Shown: positions 1 to 9,510, numbered from the stretch's first letter. The stretch is DNA of 64,000 nt from Acidimicrobium ferrooxidans (GCA_020723485.1 DYIU01000001.1:1035392-1099391); one strand, 5' to 3'. Made by a program: numbers and translations. The notes: a model not told the origin generated them from the sequence alone.

Positions 1-1163
1 TTGAACGCGTCCCCGCGGACCCTGTAGTCAGTGTATTCGAATGCCGAGAGGTCGACGCCGTCCAGGGACCAGGTCGAGTCGGCGTAGTGCTGGTCGGTGA
101 GGATTATCACCGGGACCTGGTATTTCTCGGTGAGGTCGAACGCCCTGTTGACCGCCCTGAACGCCTGCTCGGGCGTGCCCGGCGCCAGGACGACGCGGGG
201 AAACTCACCGTGGCCGGCGAAGAGCGCGTATAGCAGGTCGGCCTGCTCTGTCCTTGTGGGGAGGCCCGTCGCCGGCCCGGGCCGCTGGGCGAGGACGATG
301 ACCACAGGCGTCTCGGTCATGCCGGCCAGGGAAACACCTTCCACCATCAGGGCGAACCCGCCGCCGGAAGTCCCGGTCATCGACCGCACCCCGGCGAAGG
401 AGGCACCCAGGGCCATGTTGATGGCGGCTATCTCGTCCTCGGCCTGCTCGACCACCAGCCCGTGGCGCTCGGCGTGGCCGGCCAGGAACGTCAGGATGCC
501 CGTGGAAGGCGTCATAGGGTAGGCCGAGTAGAACCTGCACCCCGAGGCGATGGCGGCGAGGCCCAGTGCCTGGTTCCCCTCGATGACCATCTTCCGGCCG
601 GACCCCTCCGGCACCGAGAAGGAGCACCTCGGGCAGTTGTTCGAGCCGAAATCATGCCCGGCCCTTGCTGCTTTCACGTTCCCTTCGACAGCCTCGGGGT
701 GGCGGCTCAGGGTGTCCGTGAGCACGGCCTCCAGGAGGGAGACGTCCATGCCCAGCATCCCGAGCACCGCGCCGGAGGCGACTGTGTTCGCCATCACCTC
801 GGCGCCCCCGCTATCGACCGCCAGCCGCTTGAACGGGACACCGGTGAACCGTGGGTCCCCGTACTCCGTCCCGGAAGCTGTGGGATCGTAGAGGGCGCTC
901 CCTATGTCGGAGAGCTCCCCTCCGTGGAGGGGGATGGACTCCCCGTCGAGGCCGACAAGGACATCGACGGGCTCACGCGGCGCCAAAACCGGTCTGTCGG
1001 AGAAGCGTATCTGGAAGAAGTTGTGGCCGCCCCTGACACGGGATTCGTAATCCTGGAAAGAGAACAGGTGGAGGCCCGACCTCGAGAACACCTTCGAGAG
1101 GGATTCCCCGATGGTCGCGATGCCCTGCCCCGCGGCCCCGCCGATCTTGATCGTGTAGTCCAT
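1..1163 (-). CDS. 2-oxoacid:ferredoxin oxidoreductase, fused gamma-alpha chain (partial, 3' end off window)
   Basis: Reading the minus strand from an ATG at 1163 gives 387 residues with no stop before the window edge. Residues 1-175 match the gamma domain (KIGGAAGQGI near the start, then RGGHNFFQIRFS). From about residue 195 the alpha (pyrimidine-binding) domain follows, with EGNQALGLAAIASG, YPMTPSTGIL and TSGGGFALMVEG. This order is that of KorA-type 2-oxoglutarate or related 2-oxoacid:ferredoxin oxidoreductases, which decarboxylate 2-oxoacids to acyl-CoA and reduce ferredoxin in the cytoplasm. A beta (TPP) subunit would be expected next, outside the window. The substrate cannot be told from this fragment. 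The acyl-CoA dehydrogenase gene lies 47 bases upstream on the same strand, so co-transcription is plausible. Confidence 0.88.
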   Translation of the reverse strand, partial: MDYTIKIGGAAGQGIATIGESLSKVFSRSGLHLFSFQDYESRVRGGHNFFQIRFSDRPVLAPREPVDVLVGLDGESIPLHGGELSDIGSALYDPTASGTEYGDPRFTGVPFKRLAVDSGGAEVMANTVASGAVLGMLGMDVSLLEAVLTDTLSRHPEAVEGNVKAARAGHDFGSNNCPRCSFSVPEGSGRKMVIEGNQALGLAAIASGCRFYSAYPMTPSTGILTFLAGHAERHGLVVEQAEDEIAAINMALGASFAGVRSMTGTSGGGFALMVEGVSLAGMTETPVVIVLAQRPGPATGLPTRTEQADLLYALFAGHGEFPRVVLAPGTPEQAFRAVNRAFDLTEKYQVPVIILTDQHYADSTWSLDGVDLSAFEYTDYRVRGDAF

Positions 1164-1210
1164 TTTTGCCCCGGCGGACTAGTTCAAGAACGCGCGGGGT
1201 TATCCTTCAA

Positions 1211-2359
1211 TCAGAGGCCGAGGGTGTTCACTATTATCTCGCGCATTATCTCGTCGGTGCCGCCGCCGACGCGGGCGATACGGATGTCGCGCCAGGCGCG
1301 CTGGACGGGATACTCCATCATATAGCCATAGCCGCCCATCAGCTGCATCGCCTCGTCGGCCGCGTCGAAGGCGACCCGCGTGGCCATGAGCTTGGCCATC
1401 GATATCTCCTTGACCGGGTACTCGCCGCGGTCATAGCGCCACGCGGTCTGGTAGGTCAGGGCCTGGACCGCCTCGAGCTGGGTGTAGAGGTCGGCGAGCC
1501 GGTGCGCGACGGCCTGGTTCTTTATGACAGGCTTGCCGAACTGCACGCGCTCCTTCGCGTACGCTATGGCGGTGTCCAGCACGTCGCGCGCGGTGGCCAC
1601 GCACGCCGCCGCGACGCAGAGGCGCTCCGCCTGCAGCTCCCACATTATGTTGTAGAAACCGCGGCCTTCTTCGCCCAGGAGGGCGTCCTCGCCTATGAGC
1701 ATGTCCTCGAAGAATATCTCCGCGGTATCGGAGGCCCACTGCCCCACCTTGTCCAGCTTCCGCGACACCACGTATCCGGGGGTGTCGGTGTCGACCAGAA
1801 AGATGCTCATGCCCTTGTAGCCGCTGCGCTTCTCCGTGCGGGCGAGCAGGGTCATGAAATCGGCGCGGTACCCGTTCGTGATGAATATCTTGTTGCCGTT
1901 CACCTTCCAGCCGCCGTCCACTTTCTCGGCGAACGTGCTTACCTGGGAGACGTCGGACCCCGCTCCGGGCTCGGTGATGCCGAGACAGGCGATCTTCTCT
2001 CCCTTGATAGCGGGCACCAGGTACTTCTGCCTCTGCTCCTCCGTTCCGAAGGCGAGGATGGGCGGGGTCGCCATGCCGACCTGGACCGCCACGCCGGTGT
2101 TCACGCCGTACGTCTGGCAGCGCGCGAGCTCCTCCAGGAGCACGATGTTCGTGAAGTAGTCGCCGCCTCCGCCCCCGTACTCCTCGGGGAAGTGCAGGCC
2201 CAGGAACCCGAGCTCGCCCATGCGCTCGAAGACCGAGCGGGGGACGAGCCCCTCGGTCTCCCATTCCTCGGCGTGAGGATCGAGCTCCTTCTGCACGTAC
2301 TCGCGGATGCTCTGCCTGAGGAGGTCGTGCTCCTCGGTGAAGAAGAGGTTGTCTGCCAT
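1211..2359 (-). CDS. Acyl-CoA dehydrogenase
   Basis: The 382-residue protein has the full acyl-CoA dehydrogenase fold: N-terminal helices, a flavin-binding ITEPGAGSD segment at 128-136 and a C-terminal GGTDEIMR segment near 367. It would oxidise acyl-CoA to 2-enoyl-CoA and pass electrons to ETF. The YEGT position that holds the catalytic glutamate in medium- and short-chain enzymes reads VGGGT here. A glutamate at 245 in AERLCVA sits where isovaleryl-CoA and long-chain dehydrogenases keep theirs, so that class is more likely. The start has GGAGG a few bases upstream. A TetR-type palindrome and a long hairpin lie upstream, between this gene and the divergent desaturase. Confidence 0.93.
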   Translation of the reverse strand: MADNLFFTEEHDLLRQSIREYVQKELDPHAEEWETEGLVPRSVFERMGELGFLGLHFPEEYGGGGGDYFTNIVLLEELARCQTYGVNTGVAVQVGMATPPILAFGTEEQRQKYLVPAIKGEKIACLGITEPGAGSDVSQVSTFAEKVDGGWKVNGNKIFITNGYRADFMTLLARTEKRSGYKGMSIFLVDTDTPGYVVSRKLDKVGQWASDTAEIFFEDMLIGEDALLGEEGRGFYNIMWELQAERLCVAAACVATARDVLDTAIAYAKERVQFGKPVIKNQAVAHRLADLYTQLEAVQALTYQTAWRYDRGEYPVKEISMAKLMATRVAFDAADEAMQLMGGYGYMMEYPVQRAWRDIRIARVGGGTDEIMREIIVNTLGL

Positions 2360-2412
2360 CTTTTCCTCCTGAGAACCGTCGTGACCGGTCTTCCCGCCCC
2401 GGTCCGCGTTTG

Positions 2413-2432
2413 TTTACTGACCGTTAAGTAAA
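2413..2432. promoter_or_regulatory. TetR-family-type operator palindrome
   Basis: TTTACTGACCGTTAAGTAAA is an imperfect 20-base palindrome (TTTACT/AGTAAA outer arms, GAC/GTT inner) between the divergent acyl-CoA dehydrogenase and CrtI-like genes. Its form resembles operators of TetR-family regulators of fatty-acid and CoA-ester genes, which often contain a GACCGGTC-like core. No regulator gene is adjacent, so the assignment rests on the sequence alone. Confidence 0.5.
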
Positions 2433-2454
2433 TTGGCTAAGGAGATTCTATCAC

Positions 2455-2490
2455 GCGGGAAACAGAGGTTGGCAAGCCCTCTGTTCCCGC
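2455..2490. repeat. Strong inverted repeat in divergent promoter region
   Basis: GCGGGAAACAGAGG and CCCTCTGTTCCCGC face each other around an 8-base loop, pairing over about 13 bases with one bulged A. No T-run follows on either strand, so it is not a classical intrinsic terminator. It could be a leader structure of either divergent transcript or a second operator. Confidence 0.55.
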
Positions 2491-2587
2491 GGCATCCAGG
2501 CACGTACATTTGAACTGAGGTAAGAAGCCATAAGCCCGGGATTGTACTAGTATTGGTATCCACAGACACCGACGGGGGGCGAGGCTC

Positions 2588-4087
2588 ATGAGCGACTACG
2601 ACGTCATCGTTATCGGGGCCGGGTGCGGCGGGGTCACCGCCGGCGCGCTGCTCGCCGGGCAGGGACGCTCGGTTCTCGTTCTCGAACAGAGCGACCTGCT
2701 TGGTGGCTGCTGCTCCACCTTCGAAAAGGACGGCTACCACTTCGATGTAGGAGCCACACTGCTCGAGTTCCCCCTCCCCGTCGACGCGGTCTTCCAGAGG
2801 CTCGGCACCACGTTCGCGGACGAGGTCGACCTGATAGATGTCGACCCGGTCTACAACGTGGTGTTCGATGACGGCTCGCGGATGTTGTTCCCCCAGTCCC
2901 CGGACGGCACGGGCGAGGTAATATCGCAGCTCTCCGCCAAAGACGGCAGGAACTGGCCGCGCTTCGCCGCCATGTTCGAGGATTTCCTTGACAAGGCGCT
3001 CTCCGGCTTCTTCATGAAGCCCGCCGGGACCATGGGCGACATGGTACGCATGATGGTGGAGACCCCCGGTCTGCTCAAGTTCGGTCCGCTCTTCGTGAAG
3101 AGCTACAAGGACGTCATCGAGAAGTACTTCAAGAACAACAAGGTGCAGCAGTCGATGGCTTACCAGTCGTTCTACAGCGGCCTGCCGCCCGGCCTGGCGC
3201 CGGCGCTCCTCTCGTTCCTCGCTTACTCCGAGCACCAGGGGCTCTTCTACCCGCGCGGCGGGATGATATCCGTGCCCGCCGCGATCGCGAGGTGCGGGGA
3301 GAAAGAGGGAATGAAGGTCGAACTGAAGAAGCGGGTCGACCGGGTGCTTGTCTCGGGAGGCAGGGCGCGCGGGGTGAGGCTCTCGGACGGCACCGAGATA
3401 ACCTCGGACGTAGTCGTGTCGGACATCAACGCCAGGGCGCTGTACCTGGACCTGGTGGGCGAGGAGCACCTGCACCCGCTCGCCCGCGCTGGCATCAAGA
3501 GCTACACGCTATCGGTATCGGCGCCGGTGATCTACGCCGGGGTCGACTACGAGCCCCCGCTGGGCGCGCACCACACGCTGGTGACGGTGCCTATGGAGGA
3601 CCTCGACGATTACTGGTTCAACCAGTACCAGAAAGGCCTGCTCCCGGAGAAGCTGTTCGGCCTGATATGCTGCGGGACCGTGTCCGACCCCGCGCTCGCC
3701 CCGGAGGGCCACCACGTCCTCAACATCATCCTGGGCGGGCCGTACAGGTTGAGCGGGAGCGACTGGGACACGGAGAGAAAGGCCCTGGGTGAGCGGGTGA
3801 TCGAGCAGCTCTCGAAGAACGTCATCCCGGGACTCTCGGAACACGTGAAGACCATCGAGGTCGCGACGCCGCTCGATTTCGAGAGGCGGCTGCTCATGCC
3901 GGAGGGCGCCTTCCTGGCCCTGGAGATGAACCTGCTGTCCCTCACGGCCTTCAGGCCTTCGGCGAGGTCGCGTAGCGTGAAGGGCCTCTACCTGGCCGGC
4001 GCTTCCACCCACCCGGGCGGTGGGGTCCCGACGACCATCTCCACGGGGATGATTGCCGCGGACCTGATCGACAGGTACGAGGGCTGA
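2588..4087 (+). CDS. CrtI/CRTISO-family FAD-dependent desaturase or isomerase
   Basis: The 499-residue protein opens with a dinucleotide-binding site (YDVIVIGAGCGG, residues 4-15) and the flavin-contacting LEQSDLLGGCCSTF and FDVGATLLEF segments. It ends with the family signature LYLAGASTHPGGGVPTTIS. These are features of phytoene desaturases and carotenoid isomerases. A clear paralogue lies at 16917-18410. Other isoprenoid genes in the window (CruF-like at 43475, geranylgeranyl-reductase-like at 48514) fit carotenoid or other prenyl-lipid chemistry, but no phytoene synthase is present, so the substrate is open. Members of this superfamily also act on retinoids and other lipids. ATG at 2588 is preceded by GGGGCGAGGC. 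Confidence 0.82.
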   Translation: MSDYDVIVIGAGCGGVTAGALLAGQGRSVLVLEQSDLLGGCCSTFEKDGYHFDVGATLLEFPLPVDAVFQRLGTTFADEVDLIDVDPVYNVVFDDGSRMLFPQSPDGTGEVISQLSAKDGRNWPRFAAMFEDFLDKALSGFFMKPAGTMGDMVRMMVETPGLLKFGPLFVKSYKDVIEKYFKNNKVQQSMAYQSFYSGLPPGLAPALLSFLAYSEHQGLFYPRGGMISVPAAIARCGEKEGMKVELKKRVDRVLVSGGRARGVRLSDGTEITSDVVVSDINARALYLDLVGEEHLHPLARAGIKSYTLSVSAPVIYAGVDYEPPLGAHHTLVTVPMEDLDDYWFNQYQKGLLPEKLFGLICCGTVSDPALAPEGHHVLNIILGGPYRLSGSDWDTERKALGERVIEQLSKNVIPGLSEHVKTIEVATPLDFERRLLMPEGAFLALEMNLLSLTAFRPSARSRSVKGLYLAGASTHPGGGVPTTISTGMIAADLIDRYEG

Positions 4088-4109
4088 GCTTCCGCGCCGC
4101 GCCTGAGGT

Positions 4110-4400
4110 TCAGCCGCCCAGGTGCTCCTTGAGGCGCTTGAACTCCTCTTCGGATATCTCGCCGGCCGCGTACCTGCGCTTCGCGATGTCCAGCGGCGAC
4201 TCGGCGGGCGGTTTCCCAAGCGGATGCTCCTGTCGTCCCTGCGTCCCGCGCAGCAGGACATAGACCAGGACCACCAGCAGCACCGCGCCGCCGACCATCA
4301 TCAGCGTCATCCACACCCACGCCCAGCCGCTCGTGTCCCAGTCCATGTGGCGCCCTATCTGGGCGAGAAGCACAGCCGCGCCAGGGAACATGTTCAACAT
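4110..4400 (-). CDS. Small membrane protein with SHOCT domain
   Basis: ATG at 4400 follows GGAGGTGTG and gives 96 residues. One hydrophobic stretch (WVWMTLMMVGGAVLLVVLVYVLL, about residues 28-50) is a transmembrane helix. The C-terminal 30 residues (DIAKRRYAAGEISEEEFKRL) match the SHOCT short C-terminal domain found in small membrane proteins of oligomeric or regulatory role. Its exact function is unknown. It lies convergent with the upstream desaturase gene and divergent from the copper module. Confidence 0.8.
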   Translation of the reverse strand: MLNMFPGAAVLLAQIGRHMDWDTSGWAWVWMTLMMVGGAVLLVVLVYVLLRGTQGRQEHPLGKPPAESPLDIAKRRYAAGEISEEEFKRLKEHLGG

Positions 4401-4485
4401 CACACACCTCCGTCCAGGGATTCTTGTCTTCGAGAGTTCGCGTTCTACGTGGAGCCGTTCATTCCTCCACCCGGTGATAAGCTCG

Positions 4486-4552
4486 AAATGCAATTAAACG
4501 ACCTGACCCCGATTTTGCGAAATGCAACAAACGACCTGACCCCCGGTTTGCG
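4486..4552 (-). repeat. REP-like element, two degenerate arms in direct orientation
   Basis: Two copies of the arm lie head to tail (4486-4519 and 4520-4552). Each runs AAATGCAA...ACGACCTGACCCC...TTTGCG, with GACCTGACCCC intact and the ACAAAGT part altered. This is the only locus in the window where two arms are direct rather than inverted repeats. It lies in the divergent region between the SHOCT gene and the copper module. Confidence 0.75.
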
Positions 4553-4648
4553 CGGCGGAGAACCGGCGGCCGGGAATTGACGTCTATCAAGGAAATACTC
4601 CATCAATACGATAGACTTTCTTAGAAGCTCGAACAGCTGGAGGCTGCT

Positions 4649-6106
4649 TTGGCGGACAGGCAGGAGACAGGTGAGCACAGGTACTTCATAGAAGGCATGC
4701 ACTGCGCCGCCTGCGAGGTCATCATCGAGAAGAAGCTGATAGGGCTCGAGGGCGTCCGCTCGGTCGAAGCTTCCACCCATGACTCGTCAGTCCTCATGGA
4801 GTACTCGGGCGAGGCCCCGTCGATAGACCTGCTGAACCGGCTATTCGAAAGCGACGGCTACACCTTTTCCCTGAGCCCCTCCGTCGCTGAGAGCCGTGGC
4901 TCGCGCACAGCCGCCCTGGCCGGGATAGCCGCGGCCGCCGTCGTATCGATCGCACTGGTCGTGGTCCTCCAGAAGGCCGGCCTCGCGAAGCTCGTGACGG
5001 TGGACTCGAGCTCGTCCCTTCCAGCTTTTCTGCTGCTCGGACTGGTGGCGGGCTTCTCAAGCTGCGCGGCGCTGGTCGGCGGCCTGGTGCTGTCCATGTC
5101 GAAGCAGTGGGGCGAGCTGCACTCGCCGGAAGACCCCCTGAAAAAGAGGATGGAGCCCCACCTGCTCTTCAACGCGGGCCGGCTTCTCTCATTCGCTTGC
5201 CTGGGGGCGGTGCTGGCTCTCGTCGGCGGGGCCATAAGGTTGACGCCGACCCTCTCCGCGATGCTTGTGGTGGCGGTGTCCATCCTGATGATAGCGCTCG
5301 CGCTGCAGATGCTGGGGGTCAGGTACTTCAACCGTTTCCAGCTCGCGGCGCCGAAGTCCCTGACGAGGTTCGTGGCGGACGAGAAGCGGTTCAAGGGGCG
5401 ATACATGCCGTTCGCCCTCGGGGCCATGACGTTTATTCTGCCATGCGGCTTCACCATCACCGCGGAGGGATTCGCACTGCTGTCCGGCGAGCCGCTGCAG
5501 GGCGCGCTAATCATGCTCTTCTTCGCCCTGGGGACACTCCCGATGCTGCTCGTCATCGCTTTCTCGAGCGTCAAGTTCCTGGAGAAGCCGCGCACCGCGG
5601 ACATCTTCCTCAAGGTAGCGGGTGTGCTGGTGCTCTTCTTCGCCATCTTCAACATAAACAACCAGCTGGTCGTGCTGGACGCTCCCAACCTGGGGGACCT
5701 CTTCTCGCCTGCCAGGGTCGCCTCCAGCGGCGCCGGCAGCGCCGAGGTCGAGCTGCCGCCGGTCGTCGGGGGTAAGCAGGTCATAAAGATGGAAGCATCC
5801 GCCTCCGGCTACTCGCCCGACGCTTTCACGGTCAAGGCGGGCGTTCCCGTCCGATGGGAGATCGAGGACACGGGGACCTCCGGCTGCACGAACGCGGTCA
5901 TATCGAAGGACCTGTTCGAGGGAGAGGTCTCACTTACCCCGGGCAAGACCAGCGTGGTGGAGTTCACCCCCGAGAAGCCCGGGCGTTTCCGTTTCAGCTG
6001 CTGGATGGGGATGGTGACAGGCGAGATCACGGTCGTCGACTCGAGCGACCCCTCCAAGCCGGTTGAAAGCAAGCCCGCCACGAAGCCCGGCTCGGGAGGC
6101 TGCTGA
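4649..6106 (+). CDS. HMA - SafE/TauE-like membrane - cupredoxin fusion protein (copper handling)
   Basis: Three parts are visible in 485 residues. Residues 10-80 form a heavy-metal-associated domain with the copper motif MHCAAC (Cys 19 and 22). Residues about 95-345 form a polytopic membrane domain of the sulfite-exporter TauE/SafE or cytochrome-biogenesis type, with an LPCGFT segment. Residues about 375-465 are a cupredoxin-like beta domain (FTVKAGVPVRWEIEDTG, FSCWMGMVTG) that probably lies outside the membrane. The likely role is moving or delivering copper across the membrane. The CPH-type copper ATPase follows 111 bases downstream, supporting a copper operon. The start is TTG at 4649 with GGAGG upstream; no ATG fits better. 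Confidence 0.85.
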   Translation: MADRQETGEHRYFIEGMHCAACEVIIEKKLIGLEGVRSVEASTHDSSVLMEYSGEAPSIDLLNRLFESDGYTFSLSPSVAESRGSRTAALAGIAAAAVVSIALVVVLQKAGLAKLVTVDSSSSLPAFLLLGLVAGFSSCAALVGGLVLSMSKQWGELHSPEDPLKKRMEPHLLFNAGRLLSFACLGAVLALVGGAIRLTPTLSAMLVVAVSILMIALALQMLGVRYFNRFQLAAPKSLTRFVADEKRFKGRYMPFALGAMTFILPCGFTITAEGFALLSGEPLQGALIMLFFALGTLPMLLVIAFSSVKFLEKPRTADIFLKVAGVLVLFFAIFNINNQLVVLDAPNLGDLFSPARVASSGAGSAEVELPPVVGGKQVIKMEASASGYSPDAFTVKAGVPVRWEIEDTGTSGCTNAVISKDLFEGEVSLTPGKTSVVEFTPEKPGRFRFSCWMGMVTGEITVVDSSDPSKPVESKPATKPGSGGC

Positions 6107-6217
6107 GGCTGACACCCCGGCCCGGTCGGGCCGCCCGCGTGACACAAGCCCCGCTGCTCCTTGCTCCGCTTCGCAGGAATACTCCCGACGCTGCAGAAGC
6201 TGGATTCCAGGGGAGGA

Positions 6218-8377
6218 ATGCAGATGGACATGGGTGAGCACAAAGGAATGCACGGGGAGCACGAGGGGATGGACCACGAGCCTCCCGGTCCACCCGGCAC
6301 CGGGGAAGCTCATGCCAAGCATGAAGCCGGTCAGGAGCATCCCGCGGCCGGCGGACCGCGCGAGGCGCACGTGAAAGGCGGGGGCGGAGAGCACGCGGGG
6401 CACGCCGGGACGCCCGGTCGTCACGCCGGCCACTCTATCGCGATGTTCAGGAACCGGTTCTGGGTGTGCCTGGCCGTCACCGCGCCGATACTGCTCCTGT
6501 CGCCGTCCGTCCAGAGCGTTCTGAACGTAGACAAGGCTCTCGCATTCAGCGGCGACACCTACGTCCTGTTCGCACTCTCGTCATTTGTCTTCTTCTACGG
6601 CGGCTGGCCGTTCTTCAAGGGGGTGGTGAACGAGGCGCGGCGCAGGGCGCCCGGGATGATGACCCTGGTCTCACTCGCCATCACGGTCGCTTACGCCTAC
6701 AGCACCGCGGTCGTCTTTGACCTCACCGGCTCCATCGACATGGTCCTCTTCTGGGAGCTCGCAACCCTCATCGACATTATGCTGCTCGGTCACTGGCTGG
6801 AGATGCGCTCGGTGATGGGCGCCTCGGGCGCGCTGGAGAAGCTCGCGCAGCTGCTTCCCGGGACCGCGCACCTCGTGAGGGAAGGGGAGGGGGCCCGCGA
6901 CGTCCCGGTTGAGGAGCTCGAGCCCGGTGACGTTGTGCTGGTCAAGCCGGGCGAAAAGGTGCCGGTGGATGGAACCGTTCTGACGGGGGAGACCAGCGTA
7001 GACGAGTCCATGCTCACCGGTGAATCGAACCCCGTCTTCAAGGGAAAGGGCGCCCAGGTGATCGGCGGCTCCGTCAACGCTGAGGGAGCCATCGAGGTCG
7101 CCATAGACCGGACCGGGGCGGAGACCTACCTCTCGCAGGTCATCGACATGGTCCGGCGAGCGCAGGAGAGCCGCTCGCGCGCGCAGGACCTGGCCGACCG
7201 GGCCGCCCTGTGGCTGACGGTGATCGCAATAGCCGCGGGGACCGCGACGCTCGTCTTCTGGCTCGCATTGGGCAAGACGTTCGAGTACTCGATAGAGAGG
7301 ACGGTCTCCGTCATGGTCATCGCGTGCCCGCACGCCCTCGGCCTGGCCGTCCCGCTGGTCATCGCCGTCTCGACCGCCCTGGCGGCAGGGAGCGGCGTCC
7401 TGGTCAGGGAGCGAATGGGCTTCGAGACCGCCCGACTGATAGACACGGTGGTCTTCGACAAGACCGGTACCCTTACCGAGGGCCGGTTCGGCGTCACCGA
7501 TGTGGTCGCTTTCGAAGGGGCAGGGACGGCCGACGAGGTCCTTGTCACGGCGGCGGCGGTGGAGGCCAGCAGCGAGCACCCGATTGCGCGCGGCATCGTC
7601 TCCGAGGCGCAGTCGCGAGGGCTCGAACCCGCGAAGGCCCAGGGGTTCAGTGCCATCCCCGGCCGTGGGGCCGTGGCGAGCGTTGACGGCCGGGAGGTCA
7701 TGGTGGTGAGCCCCGGCTATCTCGAGGAGAAGGGCATCGCGGCGGAAGACCCGCGCCCCGCCCGGCTCGAAGCGGAGGGGAAGACCGTGGTTGTCGTCCT
7801 GGTGGACGGCCGACCGGCCGGTGCGGTGGCCGTCTCCGACGTCGTCCGGCCGGAGTCCAGGGAGGCCATAGCAAGGCTCAGGGAGTTGGGCGTCGAGTCC
7901 ATGATGCTGACAGGCGACAACGAACGCGTCGCCTCACGCGTCGCGGGCGAGCTGGGACTGGACGACTACTTCGCCGAGGTGCTCCCGCACCAGAAGGCCG
8001 AGACGATCCGGGGCGTGAAAGGCCGGGGCAAAGTCGTAGCCATGGTGGGGGATGGGGTGAACGACGCCCCGGCGCTTGTTGAGGCCGACATAGGCATCGC
8101 CATCGGGGCCGGCACCGAGGTCGCGGTCGAGTCTGCGGACATAGTACTGGTCAGGAACGACCCTCGCGACATCGTCGGAGTGCTCGGGCTCTCGAGGTCG
8201 ACGTACCGGAAAATGGTGCAGAACCTGGTCTGGGCGACCGGCTACAACGCGTTCGCGATCCCCGCGGCAGCCGGGGTCCTCGCGCCGCTCGGGATAGTGC
8301 TGAGCCCCGCTCTCGGGGCGGTCTTCATGTCTCTTTCCACGATAATAGTCGCCATCAACGCCAGGCTGTTAAAATAG
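6218..8377 (+). CDS. copB: Copper-translocating P1B-type ATPase, CopB class
   Basis: The 719-residue protein begins with a histidine- and methionine-rich segment (about residues 1-70, repeated GH, EH and GMH) rather than a CXXC domain. All P-type ATPase motifs are present: LTGES in the actuator domain, CPH at 370-372 in the membrane, DKTGTLTEG with phosphorylated Asp 414, SSEHPIARG in the nucleotide domain and [12 protein letters not shown] in the hinge. The CPH motif (rather than CPC) defines the CopB/P1B-3 class, which exports copper or silver. Start at 6218 follows GGGGAGGA; an ATG six bases later is an alternative. It forms a module with the preceding HMA-SafE-cupredoxin gene. Confidence 0.94.
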   Translation: MQMDMGEHKGMHGEHEGMDHEPPGPPGTGEAHAKHEAGQEHPAAGGPREAHVKGGGGEHAGHAGTPGRHAGHSIAMFRNRFWVCLAVTAPILLLSPSVQSVLNVDKALAFSGDTYVLFALSSFVFFYGGWPFFKGVVNEARRRAPGMMTLVSLAITVAYAYSTAVVFDLTGSIDMVLFWELATLIDIMLLGHWLEMRSVMGASGALEKLAQLLPGTAHLVREGEGARDVPVEELEPGDVVLVKPGEKVPVDGTVLTGETSVDESMLTGESNPVFKGKGAQVIGGSVNAEGAIEVAIDRTGAETYLSQVIDMVRRAQESRSRAQDLADRAALWLTVIAIAAGTATLVFWLALGKTFEYSIERTVSVMVIACPHALGLAVPLVIAVSTALAAGSGVLVRERMGFETARLIDTVVFDKTGTLTEGRFGVTDVVAFEGAGTADEVLVTAAAVEASSEHPIARGIVSEAQSRGLEPAKAQGFSAIPGRGAVASVDGREVMVVSPGYLEEKGIAAEDPRPARLEAEGKTVVVVLVDGRPAGAVAVSDVVRPESREAIARLRELGVESMMLTGDNERVASRVAGELGLDDYFAEVLPHQKAETIRGVKGRGKVVAMVGDGVNDAPALVEADIGIAIGAGTEVAVESADIVLVRNDPRDIVGVLGLSRSTYRKMVQNLVWATGYNAFAIPAAAGVLAPLGIVLSPALGAVFMSLSTIIVAINARLLK

Positions 8378-8634
8378 CAGCGGGAAATACGCGGCTCCCC
8401 GGACGTGGTGTAATGCATTTCCGGACTGGTACCTCGCGGAGGGGTCTACCGCCTGGGGCTTTGGACTCACGGTATGTACGGTCTCGTCGGGGGGACCTGC
8501 ACGATCGGGGGATTCTCGGACTAAGGGGTGCTCTCGCTGCCTTCTCGGAGGAGGCACGGAAGTCGGGGAGAAAACCCCTCGAGAGGGTTTCCACCTGCAG
8601 ACAATATTCGCGCGAGGCTGAAGAGGTGATTGAG

Positions 8635-9510
8635 ATGCGATGGAACAGACTGCTTGTGATACCCGCGGCCGCCGCGGCCGCGGTCCCCCTCTGGTCCAAC
8701 CGGCGGTTCTTCACCAGCAAGGCCATGCTGCTGGCGGCGCACGCCCTGCCGAACTCGGCCAGGAAGCACGGCCTCGAGGTGAGCATCCCGATCCCGAAGG
8801 GAAGCGGCTGGATCAGGCCCACCCTGCACGTCGACATAGGGGACGCGCTCTCCGAGGTGCTCGGATACCGCATGGAGGCCACGGCGTTCTCGCACTACGG
8901 CGGGTTCAATCTGAGCAAGGTCCACTCGGACTTCGTGAACCCCGACTCCGAGTACTACCAGGCCTGGGTCGGCGCTTACTACGTCTTTGACGGTGAGGAG
9001 AGAAAGCACTACGGCTTCGACGATGACGGGGACCTGGTGACCGCCGAGGCACTTGACCTGGTAGAGGCCGACCAGCGCATGGCGCTCGGCGACTTCGCGT
9101 GCCCGAACTGGTTTCCCGACGGGCGGCGGTTGAGGTTGAACGGCCAGATGACCACCGCGACCATCGAGAGGAGCGACGGGCTGTGGTGGAGGGCGGACGG
9201 TAAGGTCGATACGTGGTCCGGCTACCACCGGGGGAAGTTCCCCGAGGGCAAACTGCCGCACTACTGGGGCTCAGGGGTGGTCCCGAAGGACGCGCCACAC
9301 CCCGTTGAAAACTACCACCCGCTGACCCTACTCGGGGCCGTCTTCCTCAGATACAGGCCCGAGTGGGCGGCGACCTGCGGTATGTTCTACGTTATCCCGG
9401 AGTATGTCGACAACAACGGAGAGCTGGTGACGAAGGGCCTGGGCCTGAAGAACGAGTGCGAGTCAATCCTGGCGGACGTGACGTTCAGGGAGGGCCGCCC
9501 ACCGTGGTGA
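8635..9510 (+). CDS. Conserved hypothetical protein, possibly membrane-anchored
   Basis: ATG at 8635 follows GAAGAGGTGATTGAG and gives 291 residues; the open frame extends upstream but has no good ribosome site there. The N-terminus (RLLVIPAAAAAAVPLW) may be a short signal or anchor. The rest is soluble and rich in aromatic residues (SEYYQAWVGAYYVF, GLWWRADGKVDTWSGYH, LPHYWGSG), with no motif I recognise. It is preceded by a 257-base stretch in which I see no gene. No function is assigned. Confidence 0.75.
   Translation: MRWNRLLVIPAAAAAAVPLWSNRRFFTSKAMLLAAHALPNSARKHGLEVSIPIPKGSGWIRPTLHVDIGDALSEVLGYRMEATAFSHYGGFNLSKVHSDFVNPDSEYYQAWVGAYYVFDGEERKHYGFDDDGDLVTAEALDLVEADQRMALGDFACPNWFPDGRRLRLNGQMTTATIERSDGLWWRADGKVDTWSGYHRGKFPEGKLPHYWGSGVVPKDAPHPVENYHPLTLLGAVFLRYRPEWAATCGMFYVIPEYVDNNGELVTKGLGLKNECESILADVTFREGRPPW

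Noticed and set aside
462..1325. Long plus-strand open frame at the window start
   Set aside because: It is antisense to the 2-oxoacid:ferredoxin oxidoreductase gene, whose minus-strand translation has clear family motifs. High G+C creates such shadow frames.
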